Shown here: piece by piece, positions 54,967-63,872 of the stretch
Position numbering within the stretch: position 1 is the first letter of the stretch
Layout: the number at the start of each line of letters is the position of its first letter
Translations under genes and position numbers: made by a program
Assembly: GCA_034435975.1 (NCBI GenBank)
Contig: DAOTWD010000018.1
Span: forward strand, 4,022 to 68,021
Direction: 5' to 3'
DNA length: 64,000 nucleotides
Source: CAKZQX01 sp034435975
GTDB lineage: Bacteria; Chloroflexota; Chloroflexia; Chloroflexales; Chloroflexaceae
Notes under the pieces: generated by a model
What the model saw: only the letters and a program-made list of their open reading frames with translations
What the model was told of the DNA's origin: nothing
Databases searched by the model: none

Positions 54967-55890
54967 ATGATCCGGCGTTGTATCATTCTCAATCCCTGGG
55001 CTGGTCGCGGTATGGCCGGGAGGCGGCGGGCTGAATTAGAGCATATGCTCCATGCCAATGGGATCGCCTTCGACCTGATAACGACCCATGCCCGTGGGGG
55101 CGCGACGGAGTTAACCTATCAGGCAATTGAACGTGGCTATAATCAGATCATTGCGGTGGGCGGTGATGGTACCATTAACGAGATCGTCAATGGCATTATG
55201 GGTAGCCGCAGCAACGTGCGAGCACCGGCGACACTGGGGATCGTGCCGCTGGGAACTGGCAGCGATTTTATCAAGGTTCTCGATGGTGTGCGTCCCAATG
55301 ATCTCACCGGAGCTGTGCGGCGAATTGCCATTGGGCGTACCTCTGCGGTTGATGTCGGTCGCATCCGTGCCCGCAACCCTTTCCAGGAACATGAGCGCTA
55401 TTTCATTAACGGGATGGGTATGGGCGTGGATGCCCAGGTGACGGTCGAGAGTCTCAAGATTACGCATTTCAAGGGTCGTGCAGTCTACCTCATGGCGATC
55501 TTGCGTGCATTGTCCACGTATCGTGCCTATCCGATGTCCGTGCGCTTTGATCAACAGCAGATCCACAAACGCATGCTCTTCACCAGTATTGCCAATGGCC
55601 GCTGTCAGGGAGGCAGCTTCTGGATGACGCCCGAGGCATTGATCAATGATGGCTGGCTGGATCTCTGTATGGTGGATCATTTGCGGCCTGACCAGATTAT
55701 GCGCTACCTTCCGCTGCTGATGCGAGGCACCCATACTCGTCTGCGCTATGTGACGATGGGACGGGCGCGGCATATTACGGTTGATTGTGTCGCCCCCTTT
55801 CCCGTTGCTGCTGACGGCGAAGTGATTGCCACCGATGCCCGGCATGTGGAGGTAGAGGTGTTGCCCGGTGCGATTGAGGTTGTGGGATGA
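54967..55890 (+). CDS. diacylglycerol kinase-family lipid kinase (YegS/DgkB-like)
   Basis: A 307-residue lipid kinase: MIRRCIILNPWAGRG, the nucleotide-binding AVGGDGTINEIVNGIM, LGIVPLGTGSDF, and the late NGRCQGGSFWMTPEALINDGWLDL and AADGE motifs of the DAGK catalytic family. It phosphorylates diacylglycerol, sphingoid base or a related lipid. AAGG lies six bases before ATG 54967, which also matches family starts. Starts 62 bp after trpB. Confidence 0.92.
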   Translation: MIRRCIILNPWAGRGMAGRRRAELEHMLHANGIAFDLITTHARGGATELTYQAIERGYNQIIAVGGDGTINEIVNGIMGSRSNVRAPATLGIVPLGTGSDFIKVLDGVRPNDLTGAVRRIAIGRTSAVDVGRIRARNPFQEHERYFINGMGMGVDAQVTVESLKITHFKGRAVYLMAILRALSTYRAYPMSVRFDQQQIHKRMLFTSIANGRCQGGSFWMTPEALINDGWLDLCMVDHLRPDQIMRYLPLLMRGTHTRLRYVTMGRARHITVDCVAPFPVAADGEVIATDARHVEVEVLPGAIEVVG

Positions 55891-55912
55891 CCAGAGGGTC
55901 GGGAATAGATTT

Positions 55913-55994
55913 CAGGTAACAGGTGACAGGACGTTTCACCAACCAGTCTAGGTATCTGGCATCTGTCACCTGTCACCTGTCACCTGTCACCTGT
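55913..55994. repeat. inverted heptamer array between lipid kinase and helicase genes
   Basis: The left arm CAGGTAACAGGTGACAGG (55913-55930) is complementary to a right arm of four to five CTGTCAC units (55963-55994). Transcribed, it would form a stem with sliding register. It lies 23 bp after the lipid kinase stop, so it may act as a terminator or insulating element. The same heptamer is at 33322. Confidence 0.75.
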
Positions 55995-56016
55995 AAAGCA
56001 GGGCGACAATCGAGCG

Positions 56017-59000
56017 ATGGCGAGAACGCGTGATCAGATCAATGCATGGAAGGCGCGCCTGCTTGAGCGTAGCACGCGCAATTGCCTGTTAGCACTCCCT
56101 TCGCATCATACAGATGGGTACCGTGTTCCCCAATTGCCTATTATCCCGTTACTCAACCCCCCGCTTCCACGCATTTTTGAGGTGCTGGTACGCCAGCATC
56201 GTCGCTTACGCTTTGCCCCGCTGGACGATCGAGACATTGGATACCATCGTCCCCTGGTTGATCTCTCTGACGAAACACGCAGTGCAACGGGTTTGCTGAT
56301 GCACGTTCCGGTGTTGGCGCAGACAGACGATCTGGTGGCAGATCTGCTGCCCGACGATCGCCAGCAGATACTCTCCCATTTGCACTTGCACGCCAGTACC
56401 TTGCTGGCCGAACAGGGAATCAACGCGCTGTTCGTGGTGCTTGGTCTGCTGGAATGGGTTGATCCCACCGTCCCCGAACAGGTCAACCGGGCGCCGCTGC
56501 TCTTGCTGCCGGTGGAGTTGCACCATACACCAGGCGAGCAGCCGTATGCGCTGCGTTTGTTGGATGACGCTATTGTGCTGAATCCGATCCTGAGACACAG
56601 GCTGGCGCACGCATACGAACTGGCACTACCTGAATTGCCGGAATATATTGCGCAACTGGATCTGGCTGCTCTGCTGGGGCAAATAACGGAACTGGTGGCC
56701 GGATATGCTGGCTGGCGGGTGCTGCCACGGGCATTGCTGGGCATGTTTTCGTTCCTGGATTTTATGCTCTATCACGATCTTGAACACCTCACAGAACGGG
56801 CTGTCACGCACCCGCTTCTGACACTGCTGGCGGGCGAAACGACCGCTCCTGACCCGCTTGTGCTACCAACCCTGGATCATCGACCGCCCCAACAGTGCTT
56901 TCAGGTGCTGGATGCCGACGCCAGTCAGCAAGCGGCAATTGCGGCGGCACTGGCTGGTGAGAGTTTTGTGCTGTTGGGTGCACCAGGGACGGGGAAGAGT
57001 CAGACAATTGTGAATATGATAGCCGAGTGTCTGGCTGGCGGCAAACGGGTGCTGTTTGTAAGCGAAAAAATGACTGCGCTGCAGACGGTCTACGAGCGGC
57101 TGCGGCAGTGCGGGTTAGCCGAGTTTTGTCTCGAACTGTATGGCCGCAGAGCCAACCAGTTGCTGGCAGCGCTGGATATGCATGCTGACCCGACCGATCC
57201 ACCCGCAGAGGTTCATTTTCCGTATACTGAGTTGACCGCTGTGCGTGACCAGTTGAATGCCTATGCGCGGGCCTTGCATACGCCATTCGGTGCAATGGGG
57301 CTGACTGCGCACATAGTCTATGCCTACCTCAATGCCTTGCGCGATGCGCCTGATTGTACCGTGCCGATGATTGACAGTATAACCTGTACGTCTGAGCAAC
57401 TGGCGGCGATAGACACGCTGCTGATACGCCTGGAGCAACACCGCGAGTTGCTCCAGACGCTGGCGGCGAATCCCTGGTATGGCTGTACGGTGACCACCAG
57501 TTCGTTTTCTGAGCGCGGGCGCATTCGCAACCACGTGCGATCGCTGATGACCGCGCTGAAAGAATTACAGCCAGCAGCGGCAGCCGTGGCGGACTTGCTG
57601 CAACTGCCTGCGCCCACCGGTTTAACGGCGACGCGTGCCCTGTCTGCTCTGGTGACACTGCTCCGCGCTCCACATACCGCGAGTCTCTGGTTGAGTACGG
57701 ATAGTACGACCATCCAGTATCTCCAGTTTGATATTGCTGATGCGCGGCAGTGTTACATGGCAATGGCCGAGATCGAGGCGGAGTTGGAGTCGCGTTATCA
57801 CGTTGGCACGCTGGCTCAGGCGCACCGGACGCTGACTGCGCTTGATGTGCAGGGGATGCTGGCGCGTTTCTCAGGGCCATATGCCAGTTGGATGCGCTAC
57901 CTGCATCCGGGCTACTATCGTGATATGGCAGCGCTACGGGGGGTGGCGAAGCCCGGTACCCATCTGAATTATGCCATAGCGCTGGCTGATCTGTGTCTTG
58001 CAGCCCGGCTCTATGCGCTACGGCAGCGGCTGGATGCCAACTTGCCCAATCTGGTGGCACATTCGGGCAGGCTATTCGCCGGTCGCCGCACTGATTGGGA
58101 TCGCTATGAGGCGATCTGTGCATGGACACTGGATGTGCTGGCGCAGCTTCGCAGGTTGGGGTGTTCTCCCAATCTGGGGACGATGGCGGAGCAAATGGGA
58201 AGTGGAGCGACAACCCCAACCGACTCTCTATGCCCTATGACGTATCTCTGTGAGATTGCGGATATGCCGTTGGTGGAGCGCGAGTTGTTGCTCGCACCAG
58301 CAGCCCGGTTCACGGCAGTGCTGGCCCGTTGCGAGCATATGCTGTCTGACGTTGCGGCGCTGTTTTCACCACCAGCGACGTTCGCCGATTCGTTCAGCGA
58401 GCTTCTGTCACCAGCGCCAGATGCGAGCGTAAGAGTGGATGCGAACGTTGTCTCCAACGCTCCTCTGCCAGTGCGCTCACGCTCGCCAGCGGTGCTGCTC
58501 GAACGGCTCCCAGAATTGGATGCCTGGTGGGAGTTTTGCGAACTGCGTCGTCAGGCCGAGCCGTTGGGCCTGGCGTCCTATCTTGATCACCTGGGTCAGA
58601 ATGGTTCTGCAGCACAACAGCCGCGCCGGGCGTTTTACAAGCGCTTTTATCAGGACTGGTTGGCAGCGGCTGCTACCCAGTTGCCGCACGTACGCAATTT
58701 TCAGCGTGACCAGTATACTGACCTGGTGGAGCGGTTTCGTCAGCTTGACGCTGGTCAGATCAGTGCGGCCCAGACCCGCTTGCGCCGCATGCTGCTTGAG
58801 CGGCGGAACCAGCACGAGCGAGCGGATGGTAGACATCCAGTGTCTAGCCATCCGCGGCCAGATGGACGGCAACTCTTGCGTGACCATGCACCACTGGTGG
58901 CAAACCACAAACCCTGTCTGTTGCTGAATCCGTGCCAGGTTGCGCAGTGGCTCGATCCTGATGCACTGCAGTTTGATCTGGTTATTTTCGATGAAGCCTC

Positions 59001-60270
59001 GCAGATTTGTGTTGAGCATGCGTTGAGCGCGATCCTGCGCAGCCAGGCTATGGTCATTGTGGGAGATACCCGGCAATTAGCGCCAGCCGGTTTCTCGGCT
59101 GCTGGCGGTATGGATGCGATCCACGGATCGACAGCGGCCTTGACGGTTGCTGATTGTCCTCTGAGTATTCTGGAGGCCGGGATAGCAGCTGGTCTGCCGG
59201 TGCGTCGGTTGTGCTGGCATTATCGCAGTCGCCACGAGGCGCTGATTGCCTTTGCGAATGAGCAGTGGTACGACGGCGGATTGGTGACGTTTCCCAGTGC
59301 TGCGGCGAGTGCGTACCAGGGGATTGTGTTTGAATATGTGGCCGAGGGTGAGGATGCCTGTCACGGTACCGGAGCCAACCTGCACGAAGCCAGACGTGTG
59401 GTCGATCTGGTATGCGCCCATGCCCGGGCCAACCCGGAGCGTTCGCTGGGGGTGGTGACGTTTGGGCTGGCGCAGCAGGTTGCGATTATGCGCGAACTGG
59501 AGCGGCGCTGCATCGCCGATGCGACGCTGGCAGCGCTGTTTGACACGGCACGCACTGAACCATACTTTGTCAAGCATGTGGCGCATGTCCAGGGCGACGA
59601 GCGTGATGTGATCATTATCAGTCCTGGCTATAGGCGTGATGCCCAGGGGCGGGTAAGAACCACGCCCACCGGAATGGCGTTCGCCCCACTCAACCAGCCG
59701 GGAGGCGAGCGCTACCTGAACGTGGCGATCACCCGCGCCCGTGAGCAGATCTATCTGGTGACAGCGTTGCGCGCCGAGGATATCAACCTGGGACATACCA
59801 GCCATGCGGGGTTGCGCCTATTTCAGGCATATCTGGCGTATGCGCAGACGCGTACGCCTGCCCTGATCCGTGCGTCTACGGGGGAGAGGCGGTCAGCAGC
59901 TGGCGGTCAGAAGCCGGTGGTCAGGCATCAGCCACACGCGGCACCGCTGGAGGCGCGGCCAATTGTGGATGATCTGGCGCAGGCGTTGCAACAGCAGGGA
60001 TTAAGCGTGGAGCGGCAGGTGGGGCAGTTCGCAGTGCGTCTGGCGCTGGCGATCCGCGATCCGCTGCAACCAGAGTGCTATGTGCTGGGCATTGAAGGGG
60101 ATGGCGCTGATTACCGCGATGCGCTTACTGCCCGCGACCGCGAGCGACTATGGTCGCAGATGCTGATGGCTCGTGGCTGGCGCATCGAGCGCGTCTGGTC
60201 GGCAGCCTGGCTCGCAGCACGTGAGACAGAGTTTGCGCGCCTGGTGGAGTGCGTTTCCTTCAGGCGTTAG
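56017..60270 (+). CDS. DUF4011-type SF1 helicase with C-terminal Vsr/MTES_1575-like nuclease domain
   Basis: A 1417-residue protein. The N-terminal ~300 residues start with INAWKARLLERSTRNCLLAL, the DUF4011 hallmark. An SF1 (UPF1/DNA2-like) helicase follows: Walker A GAPGTGKSQT (about 321), Walker B IFDEASQICVE (about 991), GDTRQLAP, CWHYRSRHEALIAFAN, VHVQGDERDVIIIS and LNVAITRARE. It ends with a short nuclease-like domain (about 1300-1410: YVLGIEGDGADYRDALTARDRERLW, GWRIERVWS) of the Vsr/MTES_1575 kind. Such proteins are frequent in anti-phage defence loci. No restriction or toxin partner is adjacent, so it would act alone. Its last 123 bp overlap the converging gene. Confidence 0.9.
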   Translation: MARTRDQINAWKARLLERSTRNCLLALPSHHTDGYRVPQLPIIPLLNPPLPRIFEVLVRQHRRLRFAPLDDRDIGYHRPLVDLSDETRSATGLLMHVPVLAQTDDLVADLLPDDRQQILSHLHLHASTLLAEQGINALFVVLGLLEWVDPTVPEQVNRAPLLLLPVELHHTPGEQPYALRLLDDAIVLNPILRHRLAHAYELALPELPEYIAQLDLAALLGQITELVAGYAGWRVLPRALLGMFSFLDFMLYHDLEHLTERAVTHPLLTLLAGETTAPDPLVLPTLDHRPPQQCFQVLDADASQQAAIAAALAGESFVLLGAPGTGKSQTIVNMIAECLAGGKRVLFVSEKMTALQTVYERLRQCGLAEFCLELYGRRANQLLAALDMHADPTDPPAEVHFPYTELTAVRDQLNAYARALHTPFGAMGLTAHIVYAYLNALRDAPDCTVPMIDSITCTSEQLAAIDTLLIRLEQHRELLQTLAANPWYGCTVTTSSFSERGRIRNHVRSLMTALKELQPAAAAVADLLQLPAPTGLTATRALSALVTLLRAPHTASLWLSTDSTTIQYLQFDIADARQCYMAMAEIEAELESRYHVGTLAQAHRTLTALDVQGMLARFSGPYASWMRYLHPGYYRDMAALRGVAKPGTHLNYAIALADLCLAARLYALRQRLDANLPNLVAHSGRLFAGRRTDWDRYEAICAWTLDVLAQLRRLGCSPNLGTMAEQMGSGATTPTDSLCPMTYLCEIADMPLVERELLLAPAARFTAVLARCEHMLSDVAALFSPPATFADSFSELLSPAPDASVRVDANVVSNAPLPVRSRSPAVLLERLPELDAWWEFCELRRQAEPLGLASYLDHLGQNGSAAQQPRRAFYKRFYQDWLAAAATQLPHVRNFQRDQYTDLVERFRQLDAGQISAAQTRLRRMLLERRNQHERADGRHPVSSHPRPDGRQLLRDHAPLVANHKPCLLLNPCQVAQWLDPDALQFDLVIFDEASQICVEHALSAILRSQAMVIVGDTRQLAPAGFSAAGGMDAIHGSTAALTVADCPLSILEAGIAAGLPVRRLCWHYRSRHEALIAFANEQWYDGGLVTFPSAAASAYQGIVFEYVAEGEDACHGTGANLHEARRVVDLVCAHARANPERSLGVVTFGLAQQVAIMRELERRCIADATLAALFDTARTEPYFVKHVAHVQGDERDVIIISPGYRRDAQGRVRTTPTGMAFAPLNQPGGERYLNVAITRAREQIYLVTALRAEDINLGHTSHAGLRLFQAYLAYAQTRTPALIRASTGERRSAAGGQKPVVRHQPHAAPLEARPIVDDLAQALQQQGLSVERQVGQFAVRLALAIRDPLQPECYVLGIEGDGADYRDALTARDRERLWSQMLMARGWRIERVWSAAWLAARETEFARLVECVSFRR

Positions 60271-62148
60271 AAAGGAACCGCATTCCCTACCTCCCTGTGG
60301 ATGGGAGCGCTGCGCGCTCTGGACGGGGAAAGAATGCGGGAACAGCCGCCACCAGCGGCGCGGCTTGAAATGGGGGGCGATGAGGAAGGTATCGTCGGCG
60401 AGGTAGGCGCGCAACCAGAGTTCAAGGGTCAGCGTAAGCCACAGTTTGGGGCCGTAGCGTGGCCAGAGGCTATGTTTGCCGTGCAGCCAGGCCTGGATCG
60501 TATCAGGCCGCAGGATGTCACGCGTTTGCGCCTGCGGATCCAGCAGCACGGTTGTCACCAGATCACCCAGTGCACCACGCCACCAGGCCTGTACCGGCGT
60601 TTGCATGCCGCTTTTAGGGCGAGTAATAATTGTTGGGGGCAAGAGGTCGTGGGCTGCCTGTTTGAGGATCCACTTCTCGCTGGTACCCGCCAGTTTGAAC
60701 CGGGCCGGAATGGCAAACGAGTAGGCCACAATCGTCGGGTCGAATAGCGGCGAGCGGCCTTCAATGCCACAGGCAGAGGTCAGGGCCTGCACTTTAGAGA
60801 GGATATGATGCGCACCCTTGGTGCGCACGTTTGTCAGCAACAGCCGGTTCAGGTACGTGGACATGACCGGCGATTCCAGGTAGGGCTGGATCAGCGCTTC
60901 CAGCGGTGGTGCCGACCGCAAGGCGTCATGCACAGACGGCTGCAACAGCGTGGGCAAATCCTCGTAGCACTTGCGGTACGATTGCAGATAGGCGCGGGCG
61001 CGTTCGTATGGATCGGCATGCGGGTGCTGCAATTCAAACAGCAGCATGGGCAGGTTTTTCGGGCCGCCAAAGCAGGGATCGCCGCCTTCGCCGTTCAGGG
61101 TGACGCGAAAGCCGTCGGCGGCTGCTTGCCGCGCCATAAGCAGATTGGGTGCGGTCAGCGGATCCCCGACCGGACAATCGAGATAGCCCATGGCTTCCAC
61201 CAGATGGCGTAACACCTGCGGCCCGTCGTAGGTCAGGACGTGATGGCATGTGCCACAATGGGCCGCCACCAGTCCGGCATACGCCAGTTCGTTCGGCAGA
61301 TCGGCCCCAAAGTTGAGGGCGTAGGTGGTAACTGGCTGATCATGCAGACGGGCGGCCAGAGCCGTTACCAGGCTGCTGTCAATGCCGCCCGACAGGAACA
61401 CGGCCACGGGTTGCTGCGGTGGCAGGCAGTCCTGCACCGCGTTTTCCAGCAACTGGCGCAGGTGATCGCGGTAGATGTGCGGTGGATCATCCGGGTGGCA
61501 TGGTTGTTCGCGGATGGGCCAGTAGGTGCTTGTGGTCGGTGCGGCAGACAGGCGGAGTTGCACGCACTGACCTGGGAGCACCTCGTATACCCCTTCCAGC
61601 AGTGTCTCGGTTCCGGGCAGGTAGGCAAAGGTCAGATAGGTACGCACGGCTGCCAGGTTGACCCGTGCGGCCAGTCGCGGCCAGCGCCGCAGGGCACGCA
61701 GGGCTGAAGCGGCCATCCAGCCTCCCTCCGCTTGAGCGTAGAACAGGGTACGCATGCCCACCGGGTCGCGCACCAGAGTCAGGCTGGTGCCATCCCAGAT
61801 CGCCAGCGCAACCATGCCGCGCAGGCGGGCCAGGCCGTCATAGCCCGCCTGCGCATAGATGTGCAGCAGCAACTCGCCATCGGCGCAGTCGGCCGGCAGG
61901 TGGTGCCCGTCACGTGCCAGGTCGGCCAGCAGTGCCGCCCGGTTGAATAGCGTGACTTGACCGATGCCCACGAGCTGCAGGCCATCGGGTTGGCGGCGCA
62001 CGACATATGGCCCGGCGGCAACATGGGGCTGTGCGTCCGACAGGGTGCCCAGGGCGCAGGCTGCATCGTGGTAGACCATCTGCCCACCGAGCCGCCGCAG
62101 GTCGTGATCGGGCTGATCAGGATGCATGATGGCACAGAAACGAGTCAT
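60148..62148 (-). CDS. asparagine synthetase-like protein without N-terminal Cys
   Basis: A 666-residue homologue of class-II asparagine synthetase: glutaminase-like domain (about 1-195) and ATP-pyrophosphatase synthase domain (about 200-600, SGGIDSS PP-loop at S253, GEGGDPCFGG, EGRSPLFDPTIVAYSF, EKWILKQAAHDLLP). The glutaminase nucleophile, Cys directly after Met in AsnB (MCGI), is not there; the protein starts MTRFCAI, with a Cys only at position 5 that cannot be N-terminal. It may use ammonia or make another amide bond, as lasso cyclases and beta-lactam synthetases do. The last ~60 residues read through a hairpin-like segment and into the helicase gene's antisense strand and are probably not native. 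Start is 3 bases after the upstream stop. Confidence 0.85.
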   Translation of the reverse strand: MTRFCAIMHPDQPDHDLRRLGGQMVYHDAACALGTLSDAQPHVAAGPYVVRRQPDGLQLVGIGQVTLFNRAALLADLARDGHHLPADCADGELLLHIYAQAGYDGLARLRGMVALAIWDGTSLTLVRDPVGMRTLFYAQAEGGWMAASALRALRRWPRLAARVNLAAVRTYLTFAYLPGTETLLEGVYEVLPGQCVQLRLSAAPTTSTYWPIREQPCHPDDPPHIYRDHLRQLLENAVQDCLPPQQPVAVFLSGGIDSSLVTALAARLHDQPVTTYALNFGADLPNELAYAGLVAAHCGTCHHVLTYDGPQVLRHLVEAMGYLDCPVGDPLTAPNLLMARQAAADGFRVTLNGEGGDPCFGGPKNLPMLLFELQHPHADPYERARAYLQSYRKCYEDLPTLLQPSVHDALRSAPPLEALIQPYLESPVMSTYLNRLLLTNVRTKGAHHILSKVQALTSACGIEGRSPLFDPTIVAYSFAIPARFKLAGTSEKWILKQAAHDLLPPTIITRPKSGMQTPVQAWWRGALGDLVTTVLLDPQAQTRDILRPDTIQAWLHGKHSLWPRYGPKLWLTLTLELWLRAYLADDTFLIAPHFKPRRWWRLFPHSFPVQSAQRSHPQGGRECGSFLTPEGNALHQARKLCLTCCEPGCRPDALDAPATSHQHLRP
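60273..60342. repeat. inverted repeat at the helicase/asparagine-synthetase-like junction
   Basis: AACCGCATTCCC near 60277 is complementary to GAATGCGGGA near 60331, with further partial pairing inside. It looks like an intergenic hairpin for two convergent genes, yet the minus-strand frame stays open through it. Confidence 0.5.
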
Positions 62149-62151
62149 AGG

Positions 62152-62781
62152 CTACCCAGAATCGCTATCGCCACCCCAATCATCACCGGCATCATCTCCC
62201 CAATTATCTTCCATCGCGTCCCACTTTTCACCCTCGTCATCTGCAACATCTTCATCGCCCTCGTCGCCTTCTTCGTCGTTCTCAGAGAAGCCAATTTCGC
62301 TTGAACTGCTATCGTCCCAATCACCACCACTATCGCCGAAATCACCAGCATCACTGCTGCTACTGCTGGCCTGGCGCATCTGTTCGCGCAGCGCCTCTTC
62401 TTCCATCGCTGAAAGGCTATCCGGGGGCCAGACAATGCTCCCCAGCAGCATACCCGCTCCGATACCGGCCAGGATCATACCCACCTGTCCGCCAAACGAT
62501 GATTGATTGACTGTTACCACGTGTCCTCCGCCGCTCCAGGCGGTGCGGCCATACCCCTGTTCGCGGCCATAGATCACGGCTCCATTGCTGAAGGTGCGTT
62601 TGATTATAGTTGTACTCAAAACCTCGTCAATGCCGCGATAGCCCTGATTATCCTGCCATTCGACACGGCCATCGGGCAATCGCCGCCGCCATTCATAGTG
62701 TCCGTCGCTAAAGGTGCGCCGCACACTTTTATCAGCCAGCAGTTCATCCTGATAGGTAATGATGCGTGGCTTACTGGTCAT
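62152..62781 (-). CDS. acidic single-helix membrane protein, unknown
   Basis: A 209-residue protein I do not recognise. The N-terminal half has two repeats of a short 'RRTFSDGHYEWRR' / 'KRTFSNGAVIYGR' pattern, like a MORN-type or gene-specific motif (S[DN]G). A Gly-rich hydrophobic helix follows (GMILAGIGAGMLLGSIVW, about 98-115). The last ~80 residues are extremely rich in Asp, Glu, Ser and Gly. Start ATG 62781 is chosen from an open frame reaching 62895; ATG 62793 is also possible. The stop lies 3 bases before the asparagine-synthetase-like ATG (TAG-CCT-ATG), so the two are translationally linked. Confidence 0.65.
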   Translation of the reverse strand: MTSKPRIITYQDELLADKSVRRTFSDGHYEWRRRLPDGRVEWQDNQGYRGIDEVLSTTIIKRTFSNGAVIYGREQGYGRTAWSGGGHVVTVNQSSFGGQVGMILAGIGAGMLLGSIVWPPDSLSAMEEEALREQMRQASSSSSDAGDFGDSGGDWDDSSSSEIGFSENDEEGDEGDEDVADDEGEKWDAMEDNWGDDAGDDWGGDSDSG

Positions 62782-62918
62782 ACACTCGTGCATCCCCTTT
62801 CTGCGCCATATAGCACGCCGATGGTCATGGGAGACCTGATAGCTTCTGTCTGGACGGAGCGAGACTCGGCTCCAGCCGCAACTCCAGTGCTTCACAACTG
62901 ATGTCGGATTGCTCTCTT

Positions 62919-63872
62919 CTATCGATCTGGCCAGGTCATAAAGCCGATCGTGCGCTCGCGCCGCAGATCAAAGGTCGGGCGGGTGGGTACCGGTGCCCCG
63001 ATGATGATGCGGCGCAGGGCGCGTAACAGATGTGCCGGGCGTACCGCCGCGATTTCGGCGCTCCATCCGTGCTGCAACCAGGTTTGTTCTCTGATTGGCA
63101 ACCCGTGGAACTCTATGCCCGGCGGTATGGGCGAGATTTGTTCACGGATAGCAAACAAATGTAGGCGTTGGGCGTGAATGGGCCGCAACCCGATGCTGCG
63201 GATCGGAATACCAGCCGGTGCGTCCAGGCGTTGTCGCACACCTTTCATCAGCGCCAGACCGGATCGGCTGGCATCGTGCAGCACCAGGATACGTGCCGCA
63301 TCAGCACGGGTGAGCATCTGTTTCACTGTGGCCGGTAGCGGGCTGGCAGTGGTGACATCCAGGATCAAACAGCGTGCTTCCATATGCACCAGGTTTGCCA
63401 GCAGCATCTGCGCAATGGCGGTATGCTGGCAGACAAGCAGGCGCGGCAGACCATAATCGAACAGATCGGGTACAGTGGCTGCTGTAGCCAGGGGCACTGG
63501 CGGGGCTGGCGGCAGCAGTCGGTGTGGATTGACCACCTGGGTGCGATAGGCCTGGAGTGCCGCCTGAAAATCGGCCCATTCCAGCGGTACCGGGCGTGTT
63601 GCGGGCCACCACCGGGCCAGATAGCAGGTACCGGTAGTCAAGACCGTACCGGTCGCCAGGAGCGAGGCTAGGCGTGGGTGGTGATGCGCCAGCAGCAGCG
63701 GCACACTGGCAGCCAACCCGCCACCTGCCAGAATGATGGCCGGATGGGGGAGTGGCCGTAACACCCGGCAGACTTCGTAGTAGAGCTGGCGCTCGGTGTA
63801 CCACGGCTGTCCAGCGGCGGTCAGGCGTACAATCGCCTGCTCCAGGGCATGGCTCAGATGCGGCATAGGCAT
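62919..63872 (-). CDS. unknown membrane protein ending in GFMTWPDR
   Basis: A 317-residue protein. It has an N-terminal helical part (LEQAIVRLTAAGQPWYTERQLYYEVCRVL), two membrane helices (about 43-62 and 67-88), and a soluble domain with strand-rich blocks RLLVCQHTAIAQMLLANL, RCLILDVTT and ARILVLHDASRSGLAL, vaguely like a Toprim or Rossmann-type fold. I cannot name the family. Its C-terminus IGFMTWPDR closely matches that of the partial gene upstream (VGFMSWPGG). Its ATG overlaps the upstream TAA by one base (TAATG), so the two are coupled. Confidence 0.75.
   Translation of the reverse strand: MPMPHLSHALEQAIVRLTAAGQPWYTERQLYYEVCRVLRPLPHPAIILAGGGLAASVPLLLAHHHPRLASLLATGTVLTTGTCYLARWWPATRPVPLEWADFQAALQAYRTQVVNPHRLLPPAPPVPLATAATVPDLFDYGLPRLLVCQHTAIAQMLLANLVHMEARCLILDVTTASPLPATVKQMLTRADAARILVLHDASRSGLALMKGVRQRLDAPAGIPIRSIGLRPIHAQRLHLFAIREQISPIPPGIEFHGLPIREQTWLQHGWSAEIAAVRPAHLLRALRRIIIGAPVPTRPTFDLRRERTIGFMTWPDR

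Noticed and set aside
55111..55845. Minus-strand open frame of 244 codons opposite the lipid kinase gene
   Set aside because: Antisense of a well-supported kinase; no motif or ribosome-binding site.
57329..58219. Minus-strand open frame of 296 codons inside the helicase gene
   Set aside because: Antisense, of unnatural composition (Ser/Pro/His-rich), with no recognisable domain.
60148..62148. Lasso-peptide cluster around the asparagine-synthetase-like gene
   Set aside because: No B1/B2 leader-processing genes, precursor-like small gene or ABC exporter is adjacent in the window; the cyclase-like reading is kept only as one option.
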